DNA of 64,000 nucleotides from Bradyrhizobium sp. AZCC 1610 (GCF_036924515.1 NZ_JAZHRR010000001.1:2947001-3011000), one strand, 5' to 3'. Counted from the stretch's first letter, positions 49,210 through 58,191 are shown. Notes: generated by a model from the sequence alone, not told the origin. A program made the numbers and translations.

Positions 49210-49484
49210 GGTTCCTCCGTTGCTGAAATGAAGTTTGAGATCGGTCCGTCTTCCTCGTCGAATGCGTTCACAATTCCGCGATCATCCGCCTCATCGACGG
49301 GGATCCAGATCGTGAAGACGACGCCTTGCGAGTTGTCGTACCGTTCGATGCGGTCGATGACGCCGGTAGATCCCGCCGGCATCGTGTGCTCGATGTCTTC
49401 GTGATCGGCACCCTTGGCCTCGACCAGCATCTTGACGCGTTGGCCCTCGCGGAAACCATTCGCTTCGCCGAGGTGCTCAGCCAT
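49206..49484 (-). CDS. Phage hypothetical protein, SH3/KOW-like start
   Basis: 92 residues, acidic. The N-terminal half (GFREGQRVKMLVEAKGADHE, then PAGSTGVIDRIERYD) looks like a small beta-barrel of KOW or SH3 type. Function unknown. Confidence 0.6.
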   Translation of the reverse strand: MAEHLGEANGFREGQRVKMLVEAKGADHEDIEHTMPAGSTGVIDRIERYDNSQGVVFTIWIPVDEADDRGIVNAFDEEDGPISNFISATEEP

Positions 49485-49800
49485 TGAGCTTTCCCTCCAG
49501 CTCCTCAGACAGCTTGAGCGCTCCCTGGAGAAGGTCGTCGATGCTCATCGAATAGTCAGTGATCACGTCCCAGCCAGACTCGCCGTAGATCAGCCAGACA
49601 GATCCAACCTGCTTGCCGTCCTTGTGCATGTAGAGGCGGTCGTCATCGGTGGAGAACATCGCGCTGAAGATGGCATCGGCGTCGGTGCTCTTCTCGATCG
49701 CGAAGTCGCCGCCGTCGTAGACGTCGATCGCAAAGCCGGCAGCCAGCGCATCGTCGATGATCCTGCGGGCGATCTGCCTTTCGATTTCTTGTACTTCCAT
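49477..49800 (-). CDS. Phage hypothetical protein
   Basis: 107 residues from ATG 49800. Helical start (VQEIERQIARRIIDDALAAG), then a beta region (RLYMHKDGKQVGSVWLIYGE). Common small phage type; not recognised. Confidence 0.62.
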   Translation of the reverse strand: MEVQEIERQIARRIIDDALAAGFAIDVYDGGDFAIEKSTDADAIFSAMFSTDDDRLYMHKDGKQVGSVWLIYGESGWDVITDYSMSIDDLLQGALKLSEELEGKLNG

Positions 49801-49816
49801 GGTTTCTCCTTCGGTT

Positions 49817-50005
49817 TCAGGCGAAATCCAGCTCGCCGTAACCGTCTTCGGTGTATCGGTTGGATCGGCGGTACTCCCCGCCGTAGCGGGAAGGTGCTCT
49901 TCGCTCGCCTCTGCTAGTTGAGAGGACTTCGCCAACGCTCTCCACCTGATCGAAGTCATCTTCGATCAGAGAGACTTTCTGCCAACGATGCGGGCGCTGG
50001 TTCAT
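49817..50005 (-). CDS. Small phage hypothetical protein
   Basis: 62 residues, Arg/Tyr/Ser-rich second half (RRAPSRYGGEYRRSNRYTED), likely disordered. Overlaps the upstream stop by 4 bases. Not recognised. Confidence 0.55.
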   Translation of the reverse strand: MNQRPHRWQKVSLIEDDFDQVESVGEVLSTSRGERRAPSRYGGEYRRSNRYTEDGYGELDFA

Positions 50006-50754
50006 GCAGCCTCCCTGGCGAAGTGCTTGGCGCCGGTCCCGTGTGCCTCAATGGTGATGTCGGCCTTGGCCTTGGACCGATTGCCGCCGCAGAGCAGGCA
50101 GTAGGCGCACTGCACGGCTTTCCCCATCTCAGCGCCGGCCGGGCAGTGACCTTCACCGTCCATCTTGGGCTCACCCTTTGGACGCACCCGGTAGGTGCGG
50201 AACCCCAGGGCCTTCGCCATGATGCGATCAGCCTCGCTGTCGCAGGAGGCCATGCAGAAGTCCGCCAGCTCTGGGAAGGTGCGCCAGAGGTGCGTATAAC
50301 CGGACAGCTCGTCGACTTGGGCGAGGGCGACTCGCCACATGCTGACTGGAGCGGCGCCAGGATCGCCGTAGGCACCGATACGGACGCGCTTGCGGGCCAG
50401 GAGCTTGCGAGCCTTGGCCAACGACACCTCGGGATAGATACCGCGCTGGAAGCCATCCCAGATAACCCTGGGGCCATGCATCAGGGTGACGTAGCAGGAG
50501 CGCTCGACGTTCTTGCGCAGTCCGGTCTTCGGATCAGTGACGATGCGGCCCCGGTGGATGCAGCTGCCGCAGATCGAGACGTCGTCGCCGGTTTGCGCTG
50601 CGAGCAGCGGGTTCTGGTCGGCGCGAATGATGTAGATCTGGACCATCGGCCCGGTCTTGGAATTGCTGCCGCCGTCCTCCAGGCCGGTGGCGATCACGAC
50701 GATGGGCGCACCGTCGATCAACGACGGGCCGCGGTACAGAATAAAACCGTTCAT
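50002..50754 (-). CDS. Conserved phage protein of unknown function (DUF7227-like)
   Basis: 250 residues. Patterns typical of a widespread phage family: LIDGAPIVVIATGLEDGGSN, DDVSICGSCIHRG, ARKRVRIGAYGDPGAAPVSM and a C-terminal CAYCLLCGG. Two Cys clusters may bind zinc. GGAGAG directly follows the palindromic site, nine bases before ATG 50754. Confidence 0.72.
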   Translation of the reverse strand: MNGFILYRGPSLIDGAPIVVIATGLEDGGSNSKTGPMVQIYIIRADQNPLLAAQTGDDVSICGSCIHRGRIVTDPKTGLRKNVERSCYVTLMHGPRVIWDGFQRGIYPEVSLAKARKLLARKRVRIGAYGDPGAAPVSMWRVALAQVDELSGYTHLWRTFPELADFCMASCDSEADRIMAKALGFRTYRVRPKGEPKMDGEGHCPAGAEMGKAVQCAYCLLCGGNRSKAKADITIEAHGTGAKHFAREAA

Positions 50755-50764
50755 CGGTCTCTCC

Positions 50765-50780
50765 TTTGAATTCATGCAAA
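50765..50780 (-). promoter_or_regulatory. Palindromic phage site
   Basis: Minus strand TTTGCATGAATTCAAA abuts the Shine-Dalgarno of the 50754 gene. TGACTG lies upstream. Confidence 0.75.
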
Positions 50781-51080
50781 CCACCAGTCACGGCTGTCCC
50801 GTCGTCGGCGGGGCCGGCGAGCTTCGGGCGAAGGTGGGGCGTAGTGGGAGCGACAGCCCTGGCACTGGTAGGGCTTGTCGGGGTGCTTGGGGTTGAGGCT
50901 GAGGATCTTCGTGCCTCGATCGCCGCAGTTGGGGCAGGTCCGCCAGGTGGTGACCCGCTTCGGCGCGGTGCAGAAGTGGGCCGGGATCACCTGGGGACAT
51001 TCGAGCGGCTCGTCGCCGCCGCAATACTCGGCCGGCCAGGGGCTCCAAGGGCCCCAGGCCTCGATTTCGAAGATCGCCAT
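50772..51080 (-). CDS. Zinc-ribbon phage protein
   Basis: 102 residues: a Trp/Pro-rich start (FEIEAWGPWSPWPAEYCGG), a zinc ribbon CPNCGDRG...CQGC, and a basic end (RRPRRRRDSR) suggesting nucleic-acid binding. The ATG overlaps the helicase stop (TAATG), so it is coupled. The palindromic site at 50765 overlaps its last bases. Confidence 0.65.
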   Translation of the reverse strand: MAIFEIEAWGPWSPWPAEYCGGDEPLECPQVIPAHFCTAPKRVTTWRTCPNCGDRGTKILSLNPKHPDKPYQCQGCRSHYAPPSPEARRPRRRRDSRDWWFA

Positions 51081-52654
51081 TACGCTGCCTTCTCCGCCGG
51101 TTGCTGCTTGTTGTCGTTGACCGGCTGCACCTTCGGCAGCGGCGGGAAGAGGTCGATCAGCTCGCCCATCGATCGGGTGGCTGCGACATATTGCAGGTTG
51201 GCTTCCTGCTCCTTTTCCCAATCCATCGTGGCGTAGCGGGATGGGCAGGTGTTGAACCGGTCGAGCCAGTACACCCGTTTCCATTCCCGGCCCTTCGACT
51301 TGTGGATCGTCGAGAGCGTCAGGATGCCGGAGACGTTGTCGGAGAAGATGTTGTCGATGTAGGCGACGACCGCCTTGATCTCGTACTGCTTGTCCTCGCG
51401 GCAAGCATCCATGATCACCTTGATCGTCTCGAACTTGTCCTCGGCCTCCTGGACCTTGGCCATCTTCTTACGCGGCAGCCACTTCTCCTTCTCGCGCTCC
51501 AGCCATTCCTCCAGCTTATCCTCCAGCTCCGGGATGGTGCTGATGGACTTCCAGCGGGTTGCCAGCTTCTTGAGCGCTTCGCCAATGTCGCGACCTTCGA
51601 TCCGGCAGGGGATCTTCTCGCGGATCAGAGCGAACGCCGCGGTCACCAGCGGCCGGGTATTGCGGCACAGGATCGCCGCGTCGGCGTTGAGGCGGTCGCG
51701 GTTCTGGATCATCTGCTCGAAAGTCTCGAGCGAGATCGAACCCTCAGGAGACGAAGGATGGGCCTGGATATGGCCGACCCAGGTCTGCGCGAACTTCACC
51801 ACCGACTTCGGACAGCGGTAGGTCACCGTCAGCGGCATCTCCTTCGCATTGAAGGACTGCTTGATGATGTCCAGGCTGTCGTTATCAGCTCCGGTGAACC
51901 CGAAGATTGCCTGGTGCGGATCGCCGACAGCGAACAGCCGGCCATTCGGCTTCATCAGGCATCGGGCCAGCAGCCGGCGCACCGTGTTGGTGTCCTGTGC
52001 CTCGTCGATGATGACGTTGTCGTACTGCCAGAACTTGATTTCATAGAGCAAAGGCAGATAGATCATGTCGTTGAAGTCGACGATCTCCGGCTCCTGATTG
52101 GAGGCCTTCAAGACGTCGATTGCCATGTCGATGATATCGTCAGCCTTCTTCTCGACTGCCTCTTCATTGAACAGATCGAAGTGCTCGGCGAGATCGTCCC
52201 AGATCGACGTGTCCTCGATGTGGCCCTGGCCGCGGATGCCGACGCCGCTCTGTTTCGCGAAGGCGACCAGTTGGCAGATGATCGAAGCGTGGGGCGCCAG
52301 TTCGGGTCCGATCTTGTTGGAATCGATCCAGGACGAGGTGATGTTAGCGACCTTGTCCTCGACGACGCGCACCGTGGGGAATTTCTTGCGGTAGTTCCGA
52401 AGGCCGATCGCATGGACGGTCGAGGCTTCCGCCTTCTTCCAGTCGATGCCCATCTGCTTCAGCTTACCCTTAATCTCCTCAGCGATCCGCTTGCCGAACG
52501 CGATGATGATCGAGGATCCCCGCATGCGGCCGACCGCCTGGAGGATGGTGGAGGTTTTGCCTGCGCCGGCCACGGCGATCAGGACGATGGAACTGGTCCC
52601 GTTGAGGGCCTCATTGATGAAGGCGGCCTGCTGAGGGGATGGAACGAACGCCAT
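51080..52654 (-). CDS. UvrD/Rep-like superfamily 1 DNA helicase
   Basis: 524 residues. Motif I VLIAVAGAGKTSTILQA, motif II DNVIIDEAQDTN, motif III GDPHQAIFGFTGAD, motif IV LTVTYRCPKS, motif V TLSTIHKSKGREWKRVYWL, motif VI QYVAATRSMGEL. Shorter than UvrD (about 720), as in phage versions such as Dda. It unwinds or remodels DNA in recombination or replication restart. Single start ATG 52654 with a 40-base leader after the palindromic site. Confidence 0.9.
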   Translation of the reverse strand: MAFVPSPQQAAFINEALNGTSSIVLIAVAGAGKTSTILQAVGRMRGSSIIIAFGKRIAEEIKGKLKQMGIDWKKAEASTVHAIGLRNYRKKFPTVRVVEDKVANITSSWIDSNKIGPELAPHASIICQLVAFAKQSGVGIRGQGHIEDTSIWDDLAEHFDLFNEEAVEKKADDIIDMAIDVLKASNQEPEIVDFNDMIYLPLLYEIKFWQYDNVIIDEAQDTNTVRRLLARCLMKPNGRLFAVGDPHQAIFGFTGADNDSLDIIKQSFNAKEMPLTVTYRCPKSVVKFAQTWVGHIQAHPSSPEGSISLETFEQMIQNRDRLNADAAILCRNTRPLVTAAFALIREKIPCRIEGRDIGEALKKLATRWKSISTIPELEDKLEEWLEREKEKWLPRKKMAKVQEAEDKFETIKVIMDACREDKQYEIKAVVAYIDNIFSDNVSGILTLSTIHKSKGREWKRVYWLDRFNTCPSRYATMDWEKEQEANLQYVAATRSMGELIDLFPPLPKVQPVNDNKQQPAEKAA

Positions 52655-52696
52655 GGATAGTCCTCAATGTGATTTGCTGGTTGGAGGTAGCAGGTT

Positions 52697-52735
52697 TTTG
52701 CATTCACGCAAATCGGTAATTTGCAAAAAATGCAA
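52697..52735 (-). promoter_or_regulatory. Palindromic phage site with extra TGCAAA copies
   Basis: Minus strand TTTGCGTGAATGCAAA (52697-52712); a few bases further upstream, TTTGCAtttttTGCAAAT-like sequence (about 52718-52735) forms a second, looser copy. Confidence 0.7.
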
Positions 52736-52736
52736 A

Positions 52737-53018
52737 CTACCTTTTACCGGACAATTCCCTGGCTTCGCGGATCAGCGCGTAGAGGGCTGAGGCATCACTG
52801 CACAGCCGCTCGTCGTCGAGATCGGCCATGATCTCGTCCGCCTTATCTTCATCCTCGACGCCGTCTGTGGGCGTGTCCATCCTGGCGAGCTGCGAGACCA
52901 GCTTGCAGGCGCCCTCGACAAACAGCCGGGCCTTCTCGTGCTTAGCGTCGAAGCCGCGACCATCGGTCAGGGCGTCGAGACCTTCGAGGTACTTCGATAA
53001 CCTGGGATGCAGCGACAT
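52737..53018 (-). CDS. Phage hypothetical protein, acidic
   Basis: 93 residues from ATG 53018 (TGATG overlap with the upstream gene). Helical, Asp/Glu-rich (TDGVEDEDKADEIMADLDDE). Not recognised. Confidence 0.6.
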   Translation of the reverse strand: MSLHPRLSKYLEGLDALTDGRGFDAKHEKARLFVEGACKLVSQLARMDTPTDGVEDEDKADEIMADLDDERLCSDASALYALIREARELSGKR

Positions 53019-53380
53019 CACGCAGCCTCCTTTAATTCGGTCTGCCGCAGCAGTTTCAGTGCTGAAACCACGCGCTTGGCATTGTCCTCGTTGTAGACCT
53101 TGGTGATGTACCGGCGATCGTCGAAGATCAGCCATCCTTCACCGTGGAAATTCGGGATCATGAAGGTCACCGGGTTCTCGACCCAGAAGATGGTCTTGAT
53201 CCGGTCGGTGAGGTGGCGGTGCTGTACAGCGCCCCAGCAATCTCCCTTGAGAAGCTCTCGATCTCGGAGGTTTTTGATGGAGTTGACCTCGCCGGCCTTG
53301 CACCAGACGAAGTCGGTGGCGCCGATCGTCAGTACCTTGGCGACGATCTGCTCTTGCATCTTGGTCAGTGTCTTCGGCAT
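53018..53380 (-). CDS. Phage hypothetical protein
   Basis: 120 residues, mixed fold (QEQIVAKVLTIGATDFVWCK, VTFMIPNFHGEGWLIFDDRR). Not recognised; operon member between the rII block and its end. Confidence 0.62.
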   Translation of the reverse strand: MPKTLTKMQEQIVAKVLTIGATDFVWCKAGEVNSIKNLRDRELLKGDCWGAVQHRHLTDRIKTIFWVENPVTFMIPNFHGEGWLIFDDRRYITKVYNEDNAKRVVSALKLLRQTELKEAA

Positions 53381-53387
53381 GTTTTCC

Positions 53388-53891
53388 TCAGTAGCAATCG
53401 CAGGGCGGGGCGGTCAGCGGCCCGTACCAGGCGATGATTTGTTCGGGTTCTTCGTCGGTGTCCCCATAGGCAAAGACTTCGCCGTCCTCGCCGAAGACCC
53501 GGCCGCTTTGGGTGTAATCGGGGTAGTCGTAGTAGACATGCGGACCATCGGTCTCGCAGTCGCCAGCGATCCGCAGCATGTAGCAGCCGGGCTCTGTCGG
53601 CCGCGTCAGCTCATCGTCCCAGCGGCACGGACGCCATTGCATCCGATGTATTTCGGCCAACGCGCGGGTGTCACCGAGCACCATGGGGCTCGGTGAGATG
53701 TATTGTTCCCCTTCCTTGCCGTAGCGAATGCCGGCCACGAAGGTGCCGTCCGGCTGCGGGAGTAGATATGCATCCAGCTTGTCGCCGAGATCTGCCTGGT
53801 ATCGCTGGTGATTGATCGGGACCAGGTGCGCCAGCGGAACGTAGATCGCCTTGTCGCGCCAGGGATTGTCGAAGTGCCAGTGGATCTTCAC
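53388..53891 (-). CDS. Phage hypothetical protein (GTG start)
   Basis: 167 residues. GTG 53891 overlaps the upstream stop (GTGA) with GGAG upstream; the 303-codon open frame above is rejected because its first part has no protein character. Tyr/Asp-rich C-terminal part (VYYDYPDYTQSGRVFGEDGE) ending CDCY. Not recognised. Confidence 0.6.
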   Translation of the reverse strand: MKIHWHFDNPWRDKAIYVPLAHLVPINHQRYQADLGDKLDAYLLPQPDGTFVAGIRYGKEGEQYISPSPMVLGDTRALAEIHRMQWRPCRWDDELTRPTEPGCYMLRIAGDCETDGPHVYYDYPDYTQSGRVFGEDGEVFAYGDTDEEPEQIIAWYGPLTAPPCDCY

Positions 53892-54073
53892 GACTTCTGC
53901 TCCATCGTTGCCTGCAATCGCACCAGCCAATCTTCGAGGAACCGTTGGTGGGACTCGAAGGCGTAGTTGATGTTGTCGGCAGCTCGACCCATCTGCTCGG
54001 CTGCTCTGACCATCGTGTTGGCTGCGGATTGAACCTGTTCCGCGCCGATCAGGGTGACGTATCGCTCGCTCAT
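53888..54073 (-). CDS. Small helical phage protein
   Basis: 61 residues, one long amphipathic helix (VQSAANTMVRAAEQMGRAAD...). Coupled at both ends by 4-base overlaps. Possibly a coiled-coil oligomer. Not recognised. Confidence 0.58.
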   Translation of the reverse strand: MSERYVTLIGAEQVQSAANTMVRAAEQMGRAADNINYAFESHQRFLEDWLVRLQATMEQKS

Positions 54074-54411
54074 CGCAGATACGCCGGACCGTAGGGGCCC
54101 ATCTTCGCCAACCCGTTGTGGGCGTCGAAGATGTTGCCGCGGGCATGCTTGGCCGGCGCCGCCCAGCTGGCTGACTTGAGAACGTCGCCAGTTGCCTTGT
54201 CGACGAAGCAGAAGGCTGCTTGGTCGCGAACGATGCGGTAGCGCTTCTGCAGCTTTTGCAGCTCGAAGACCGGCTTCGAGAGGCTCGGATAATTCGCATT
54301 CATGTAGTCGTCGCTGATGCGCTTCACGCCTTCGAAGAAGGTCTCGATGGCCTGATCGAAATCGCGCTCGCCGGTCGCCGCCGGCACGGGCATTGGTACG
54401 TGCTTATTCAT
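54070..54411 (-). CDS. Conserved phage protein (DUF7717-like)
   Basis: 113 residues. FDQAIETFFEGVKRISDDYM, RIVRDQAAFCFVDKATGDVL and HARGNIFDAHNGLAKMGPYG match a small family seen in many tailed phages (from memory). Function unknown. Coupled to the rIIB-like gene upstream. Confidence 0.68.
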   Translation of the reverse strand: MNKHVPMPVPAATGERDFDQAIETFFEGVKRISDDYMNANYPSLSKPVFELQKLQKRYRIVRDQAAFCFVDKATGDVLKSASWAAPAKHARGNIFDAHNGLAKMGPYGPAYLR

Positions 54412-55031
54412 TGAACCTCTCCGCATCCGTTGCAGACGTATGCATTTTGATCGGGCTCCCAGTTCCACTCGGAGTCCATGCCGGCTTCGTTGCAGTCGCA
54501 GCCGATGTCCTCAGCCTCGACGAGCGGTTGAGGCTCTGGCTCCGGCTCCTGCGCCGGTAGCCGTGGCCCTTCCTCAACGATCTCCTTGATCGAGGTGTTG
54601 GCGACGAAGCCGAAATAGTCCTCTTCAGACTCGACGTAGACGCGCTTGTCAGCGTCGTTGTTGTCGACTTCGCCCACCGTGTAGATGCCGTCCGGAGCGT
54701 CCTCGTCGCCCTCGACACGCACCCGGTCCCCTGGATAGACCAGGAGGACCTTCATGCTGTCGGGAGCGGCAACGGCCTTGTCACGCCAGATGGAGGGCAT
54801 CTGCTTCCCGTTCAGGAAGAGACCTTCCTCCGTCAGCGCAGCCTGTCCGGCTGTCGCTGCATCGACCGCAACCCGGACGTCCGTCAGTTGGATGGCGCGA
54901 TCGGCGTCATCCGATCCGGATGTCAGGAGTTGCTTGATGTCGCTGAACTTCGGGTGGTCCGCCGACAAGTTCCAGGGACGGCCCTTGGCGAAGAACGTGA
55001 TCGAAGTATCGGTGATGACCGCTGGGATCAT
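54408..55031 (-). CDS. rIIB-like protein
   Basis: 207 residues. The first 90 residues (ITFFAKGRPWNLSADHPKFS, IKQLLTSGSDDADRAIQLTD, EEGLFLNGKQMPSI) follow the rIIB pattern of 'shall not be buried' HPxF and helical segments, and it lies 16 bases after the rIIA-like gene. The C-terminus ends with a zinc-like CDC...CNGCGEVQ. In T4 rIIA and rIIB affect lysis inhibition and exclusion. The longer open frame is rejected for lack of a ribosome site. Confidence 0.65.
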   Translation of the reverse strand: MIPAVITDTSITFFAKGRPWNLSADHPKFSDIKQLLTSGSDDADRAIQLTDVRVAVDAATAGQAALTEEGLFLNGKQMPSIWRDKAVAAPDSMKVLLVYPGDRVRVEGDEDAPDGIYTVGEVDNNDADKRVYVESEEDYFGFVANTSIKEIVEEGPRLPAQEPEPEPQPLVEAEDIGCDCNEAGMDSEWNWEPDQNAYVCNGCGEVQ

Positions 55032-55047
55032 TGGGTGCTCCGTTGAT

Positions 55048-57180
55048 TTAGGCGGCTTCGTCCAGATCGACGTCGAAATCTTCGGCGTCGCTGTCGAAGT
55101 CCTCATCGTTGTCCTGGACGACCGGAATCTCCGGTCGCCGCAGCAGGTCGAAGTAGTGCTTGAGGCGCTGCTTCGCGGCATTGTCGAAGCCGTAGAAGCT
55201 GCTGTTCGAGCAGATCATCCGCAGGAGCGGATAGCCGAGTGTCAGCTCGTTGAAGCGAGCCTCGACTGCGGCGATCGGACACTCGACCGAAGGCTTGTTG
55301 ACGCTCACGCCCAGCTTCTGCAGGGCGGCGCACGCCTTGTCGCTTTCGGTTGACGCGGTGCTGTTACCCTCCAGGGTGCGGTAAAGCGCCCGGAGTTGAC
55401 CAGCCCATTCCTGCAGATCGGCCGGCGCGTTGTCGAACAGCCGGGGATCGACCAGTCGGCGGATCGTGCCGTCGATATGGTTGATCGTCTTCTTGTGCAG
55501 CCCGGTGAACTCAGCGACGTTCACCTTGCCGCGCAGGCCTTCGACGATGTCGTCACCGATGTGAGTCCAGCCATCCGGCACTTCCTGATCGTGCTTCTTG
55601 ATCAGGATGACAGTGCCGGCTTCGATCAGCCCCAGCTCGACACAGACGTGCGTGACGTCATCGAGGCTGCTGAGCGACACATCGCTGTGTCCATCCATGA
55701 CGTGGAACCACTCGTTGCCGCGACCACGGCGGTAGCCATAGGGTCGCTGCTCGATGAAGTAGCCGCCATCAGCCAGATCGACGTCCTGCGTCTCCTTGCG
55801 GAGACGTCCATGCGTTCCGACCACCAGGGTGCGGCGCTTGCGGATCGTCTTGCTGACGCGCTTCTCGACCGGAACCTTGAAGCTATCGAGATCGATAACT
55901 TCCGGGTTGCCGAGCCGGCGCAGGGTTTCATCCCGGTCGATGCGCTTGCAGCGGACCCAGAGGACCTTCTCACCGACCAGGTTGGCCATTGAGAACCGGC
56001 TAAAGGAGTAGTGCGGGTTGTGCTCGATGACGATCTTGGCGTCGGCCGCCCAGGAGGCAAGGACGGTTTCGTCCGTGAACTTGTCGAATTGCTGCCATCC
56101 ATTGCCCAGGTGACAGGTCTTGAAGTTGTGCTTGACGACGTTATTGGTCAGCGGCAGACCACGCCAATCCATCATCGTCCGAAGGCGTTCCGCACGGGTC
56201 AGACCGAGGCCTTCAACGCCCTTGTTGAAAGCCACGCAGGCGTTGAACAGGGTGTCGGCGGCCTCGACCTTGGCGCGGAGCTGGTTGATGAAGCTGTCCT
56301 CGTAGTTCTTCACGAGGGTTGCCAACGTCGCCTTGGTGGTTTCGTCGTAGGCCAGTTCTTCGCGGGACAGGATGACCTTGAGCGAGCCGATCGGCGCCTC
56401 GAACAGAACCTCGTCGGAGCTGTCCAGGAAGCCGGAGTTTTTGATCAGGCTCAGATCGAATGGATACATCACGCAGCCCATCCGGACGCTCGGTCCGTAG
56501 AACGGCACGGTGCCCGACTTGTAGCTGGTCCAGTTGTCCCCAGAGCTTTTGACCACCGGCTCATCCCACTTGATCTCGGGGAAGATCTTCGGGCGAGGAT
56601 TGAACGACCAGAGGATCTTGTGGGCGCGGTTGTGAAATGCATGGATGTCCTCGCGGCGGACTGCGTAGGAGACATCCAGCCCTGACGGCTCGTCCGAAGG
56701 CATCTCTGCCATCTGACGGACCTTGATTTTGCCTTCGGCGGAGAGCGAGACGACGTAGGCTCGCATCACGCCTTCATAGTAGGAGGTGACGTTGAAGGAG
56801 CCGGCACCATCCGGACCGAGCAGATAAGCGAACGGACTCTTCGAGCCAAGACCCCAGCCGCCGACCTTGTCATTGGCACCGCGCTTATCCGAGGCATAGA
56901 GCTTGCCGTAGACCTTCTTCATGTTCTCTGGCGAAATGCCCGTGCCATAGTCGCGGACCCTGAATACCGGGTTCAGCGGGGTCGGAAGATGGACTTCGAA
57001 GTTGCCGCCGGACGCATCCCAGGCGTTGGACGGGATCTCGCGTACGCCGTAGCCGACCTTGTCTTTCGCCAGGCCGGAGATCTGGGCGTAGATCGCGACC
57101 GCATTGGCCTCGATCTCGACGTCGAATTCCTCCTGAACGCCAGTCGCGATGTCGGTGTGCTCTTGCATTCCAAGCTTCAT
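55048..57180 (-). CDS. rIIA-like protein (GHKL ATPase)
   Basis: 710 residues, near T4 rIIA length. N-terminal Bergerat fold: YGVREIPSNAWDASGG (N box), FRVRDYGTGISPENMKKVYG (G1) and KVGGWGLGSKSPFAYL (G2). A large C-terminal region without a known enzyme domain ends in an acidic tail. It is followed by the rIIB-like gene. The pair is best known from virulent phages, so its presence in a temperate genome stands out. Confidence 0.85.
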   Translation of the reverse strand: MKLGMQEHTDIATGVQEEFDVEIEANAVAIYAQISGLAKDKVGYGVREIPSNAWDASGGNFEVHLPTPLNPVFRVRDYGTGISPENMKKVYGKLYASDKRGANDKVGGWGLGSKSPFAYLLGPDGAGSFNVTSYYEGVMRAYVVSLSAEGKIKVRQMAEMPSDEPSGLDVSYAVRREDIHAFHNRAHKILWSFNPRPKIFPEIKWDEPVVKSSGDNWTSYKSGTVPFYGPSVRMGCVMYPFDLSLIKNSGFLDSSDEVLFEAPIGSLKVILSREELAYDETTKATLATLVKNYEDSFINQLRAKVEAADTLFNACVAFNKGVEGLGLTRAERLRTMMDWRGLPLTNNVVKHNFKTCHLGNGWQQFDKFTDETVLASWAADAKIVIEHNPHYSFSRFSMANLVGEKVLWVRCKRIDRDETLRRLGNPEVIDLDSFKVPVEKRVSKTIRKRRTLVVGTHGRLRKETQDVDLADGGYFIEQRPYGYRRGRGNEWFHVMDGHSDVSLSSLDDVTHVCVELGLIEAGTVILIKKHDQEVPDGWTHIGDDIVEGLRGKVNVAEFTGLHKKTINHIDGTIRRLVDPRLFDNAPADLQEWAGQLRALYRTLEGNSTASTESDKACAALQKLGVSVNKPSVECPIAAVEARFNELTLGYPLLRMICSNSSFYGFDNAAKQRLKHYFDLLRRPEIPVVQDNDEDFDSDAEDFDVDLDEAA

Positions 57181-57219
57181 TGGTCAGTCCTTGTTTCTGA
57201 GTGGGTCGTTGCTGTTCAG

Positions 57220-58191
57220 TCAGGCGATCAGGCGGTCGCCGTCTTTGTTTTCGTCTTCGAAATCGAAGAGGGAGGGCTGGTTCTCCCACATGAAATCCTC
57301 GATATCGTCGATAGAGACGCCCATGGCGTCGAGGAAGCGCGCAACCTCGCGCGGATGCTTCCAGACCTTCTCTTCGAGGTCGCGGATGCGCATCTTCTTG
57401 AAGATGCCGAGATCGCGCAGAGAGCCGAGAGATCGTGTCTGCTTCGGCATCGGCACGACTGTGGGGTCACGCTCGATGATGAACTTCGAAGCGTCGATCT
57501 TGATCATGTGATCGCGCAGCTCGATCAGATGGCCGACGTCCAGCTTCTCGTTCGGATAGTGCTCGTTGTAGTACCCGACCGAGAGGTTCGAGCATTCCGG
57601 CACGATGCCCATGTACTGTTTGGTGTCAGTCAGAACGCCGGTCGGATCGAGCTTGAACCGCTTCGGCAGCTGGGCAGCGAGCGACTCGCCGAACGCATCG
57701 GAGCAGCAGCGCGATCCCTGGTGGGTGATCACGCTGTCAATGCCACGCCGGTCAAAAGCGATGGCCGCCTTGATGCCCTCCAGGAACTTCGGGTTCTCGT
57801 TGGCAATGCCGCGGGAGCCCTTGCAGCCGATCTCCTCGGCGAAGTGGAAGACGTAGAGGCCAGGCACGTTCGCCTGGATCATTTCCATCATGATCCAGAC
57901 GCCGGCCGCATCATCTGCGCCGAGGCAGCTCGACTTGGAGTCCTTCGGGTTGAACAGGAACTTGCCGTCGAAGGCGACCTTCTGCTTGCCTTCCTTCGTG
58001 TGGACGCTGTCGGTGTGCGACGACCACAGGACGGAGGGCTGCTCGTTGCCGATGATGACGAAGTGGTTTCCGAACTGATCCTTGGCCACGTTAAGCGGCT
58101 TGAGGAACCGGTCGATAAACTGCTGCTCGGTATCCGACTTGGCCGGCCGGCAGTAGGACAGCATATCGATGAGAGTACGAAGGTCTGACAT
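57220..58191 (-). CDS. Zinc metallopeptidase (M20/M28/M42 type)
   Basis: 323 residues. Metal ligands: VLWSSHTDSVHTKEG (HxD), KSSCLGADDAAGVWIMMEMI (GADD), VFHFAEEIGCKGSRG (EE) and FDRRGIDSVITHQG (Asp). This is a complete co-catalytic dizinc aminopeptidase set. Cytosolic, no signal. The substrate is unknown; it lies between the rIIA-like gene and a 507-residue unknown in one operon. GTG/ATG ambiguity is absent: ATG 58191. Confidence 0.82.
   Translation of the reverse strand: MSDLRTLIDMLSYCRPAKSDTEQQFIDRFLKPLNVAKDQFGNHFVIIGNEQPSVLWSSHTDSVHTKEGKQKVAFDGKFLFNPKDSKSSCLGADDAAGVWIMMEMIQANVPGLYVFHFAEEIGCKGSRGIANENPKFLEGIKAAIAFDRRGIDSVITHQGSRCCSDAFGESLAAQLPKRFKLDPTGVLTDTKQYMGIVPECSNLSVGYYNEHYPNEKLDVGHLIELRDHMIKIDASKFIIERDPTVVPMPKQTRSLGSLRDLGIFKKMRIRDLEEKVWKHPREVARFLDAMGVSIDDIEDFMWENQPSLFDFEDENKDGDRLIA

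Noticed and set aside
36248..50772. EcoRI-like GAATTC words as coincidental restriction sites
   Set aside because: They are the centre of the longer 16-base motif, and other copies carry GAATGC or GAATAC at the same place, so the restriction site is incidental.
51101..52660. Plus-strand open frame (519 codons) opposite the UvrD-like helicase
   Set aside because: Same reason: all helicase motifs are on the minus strand.
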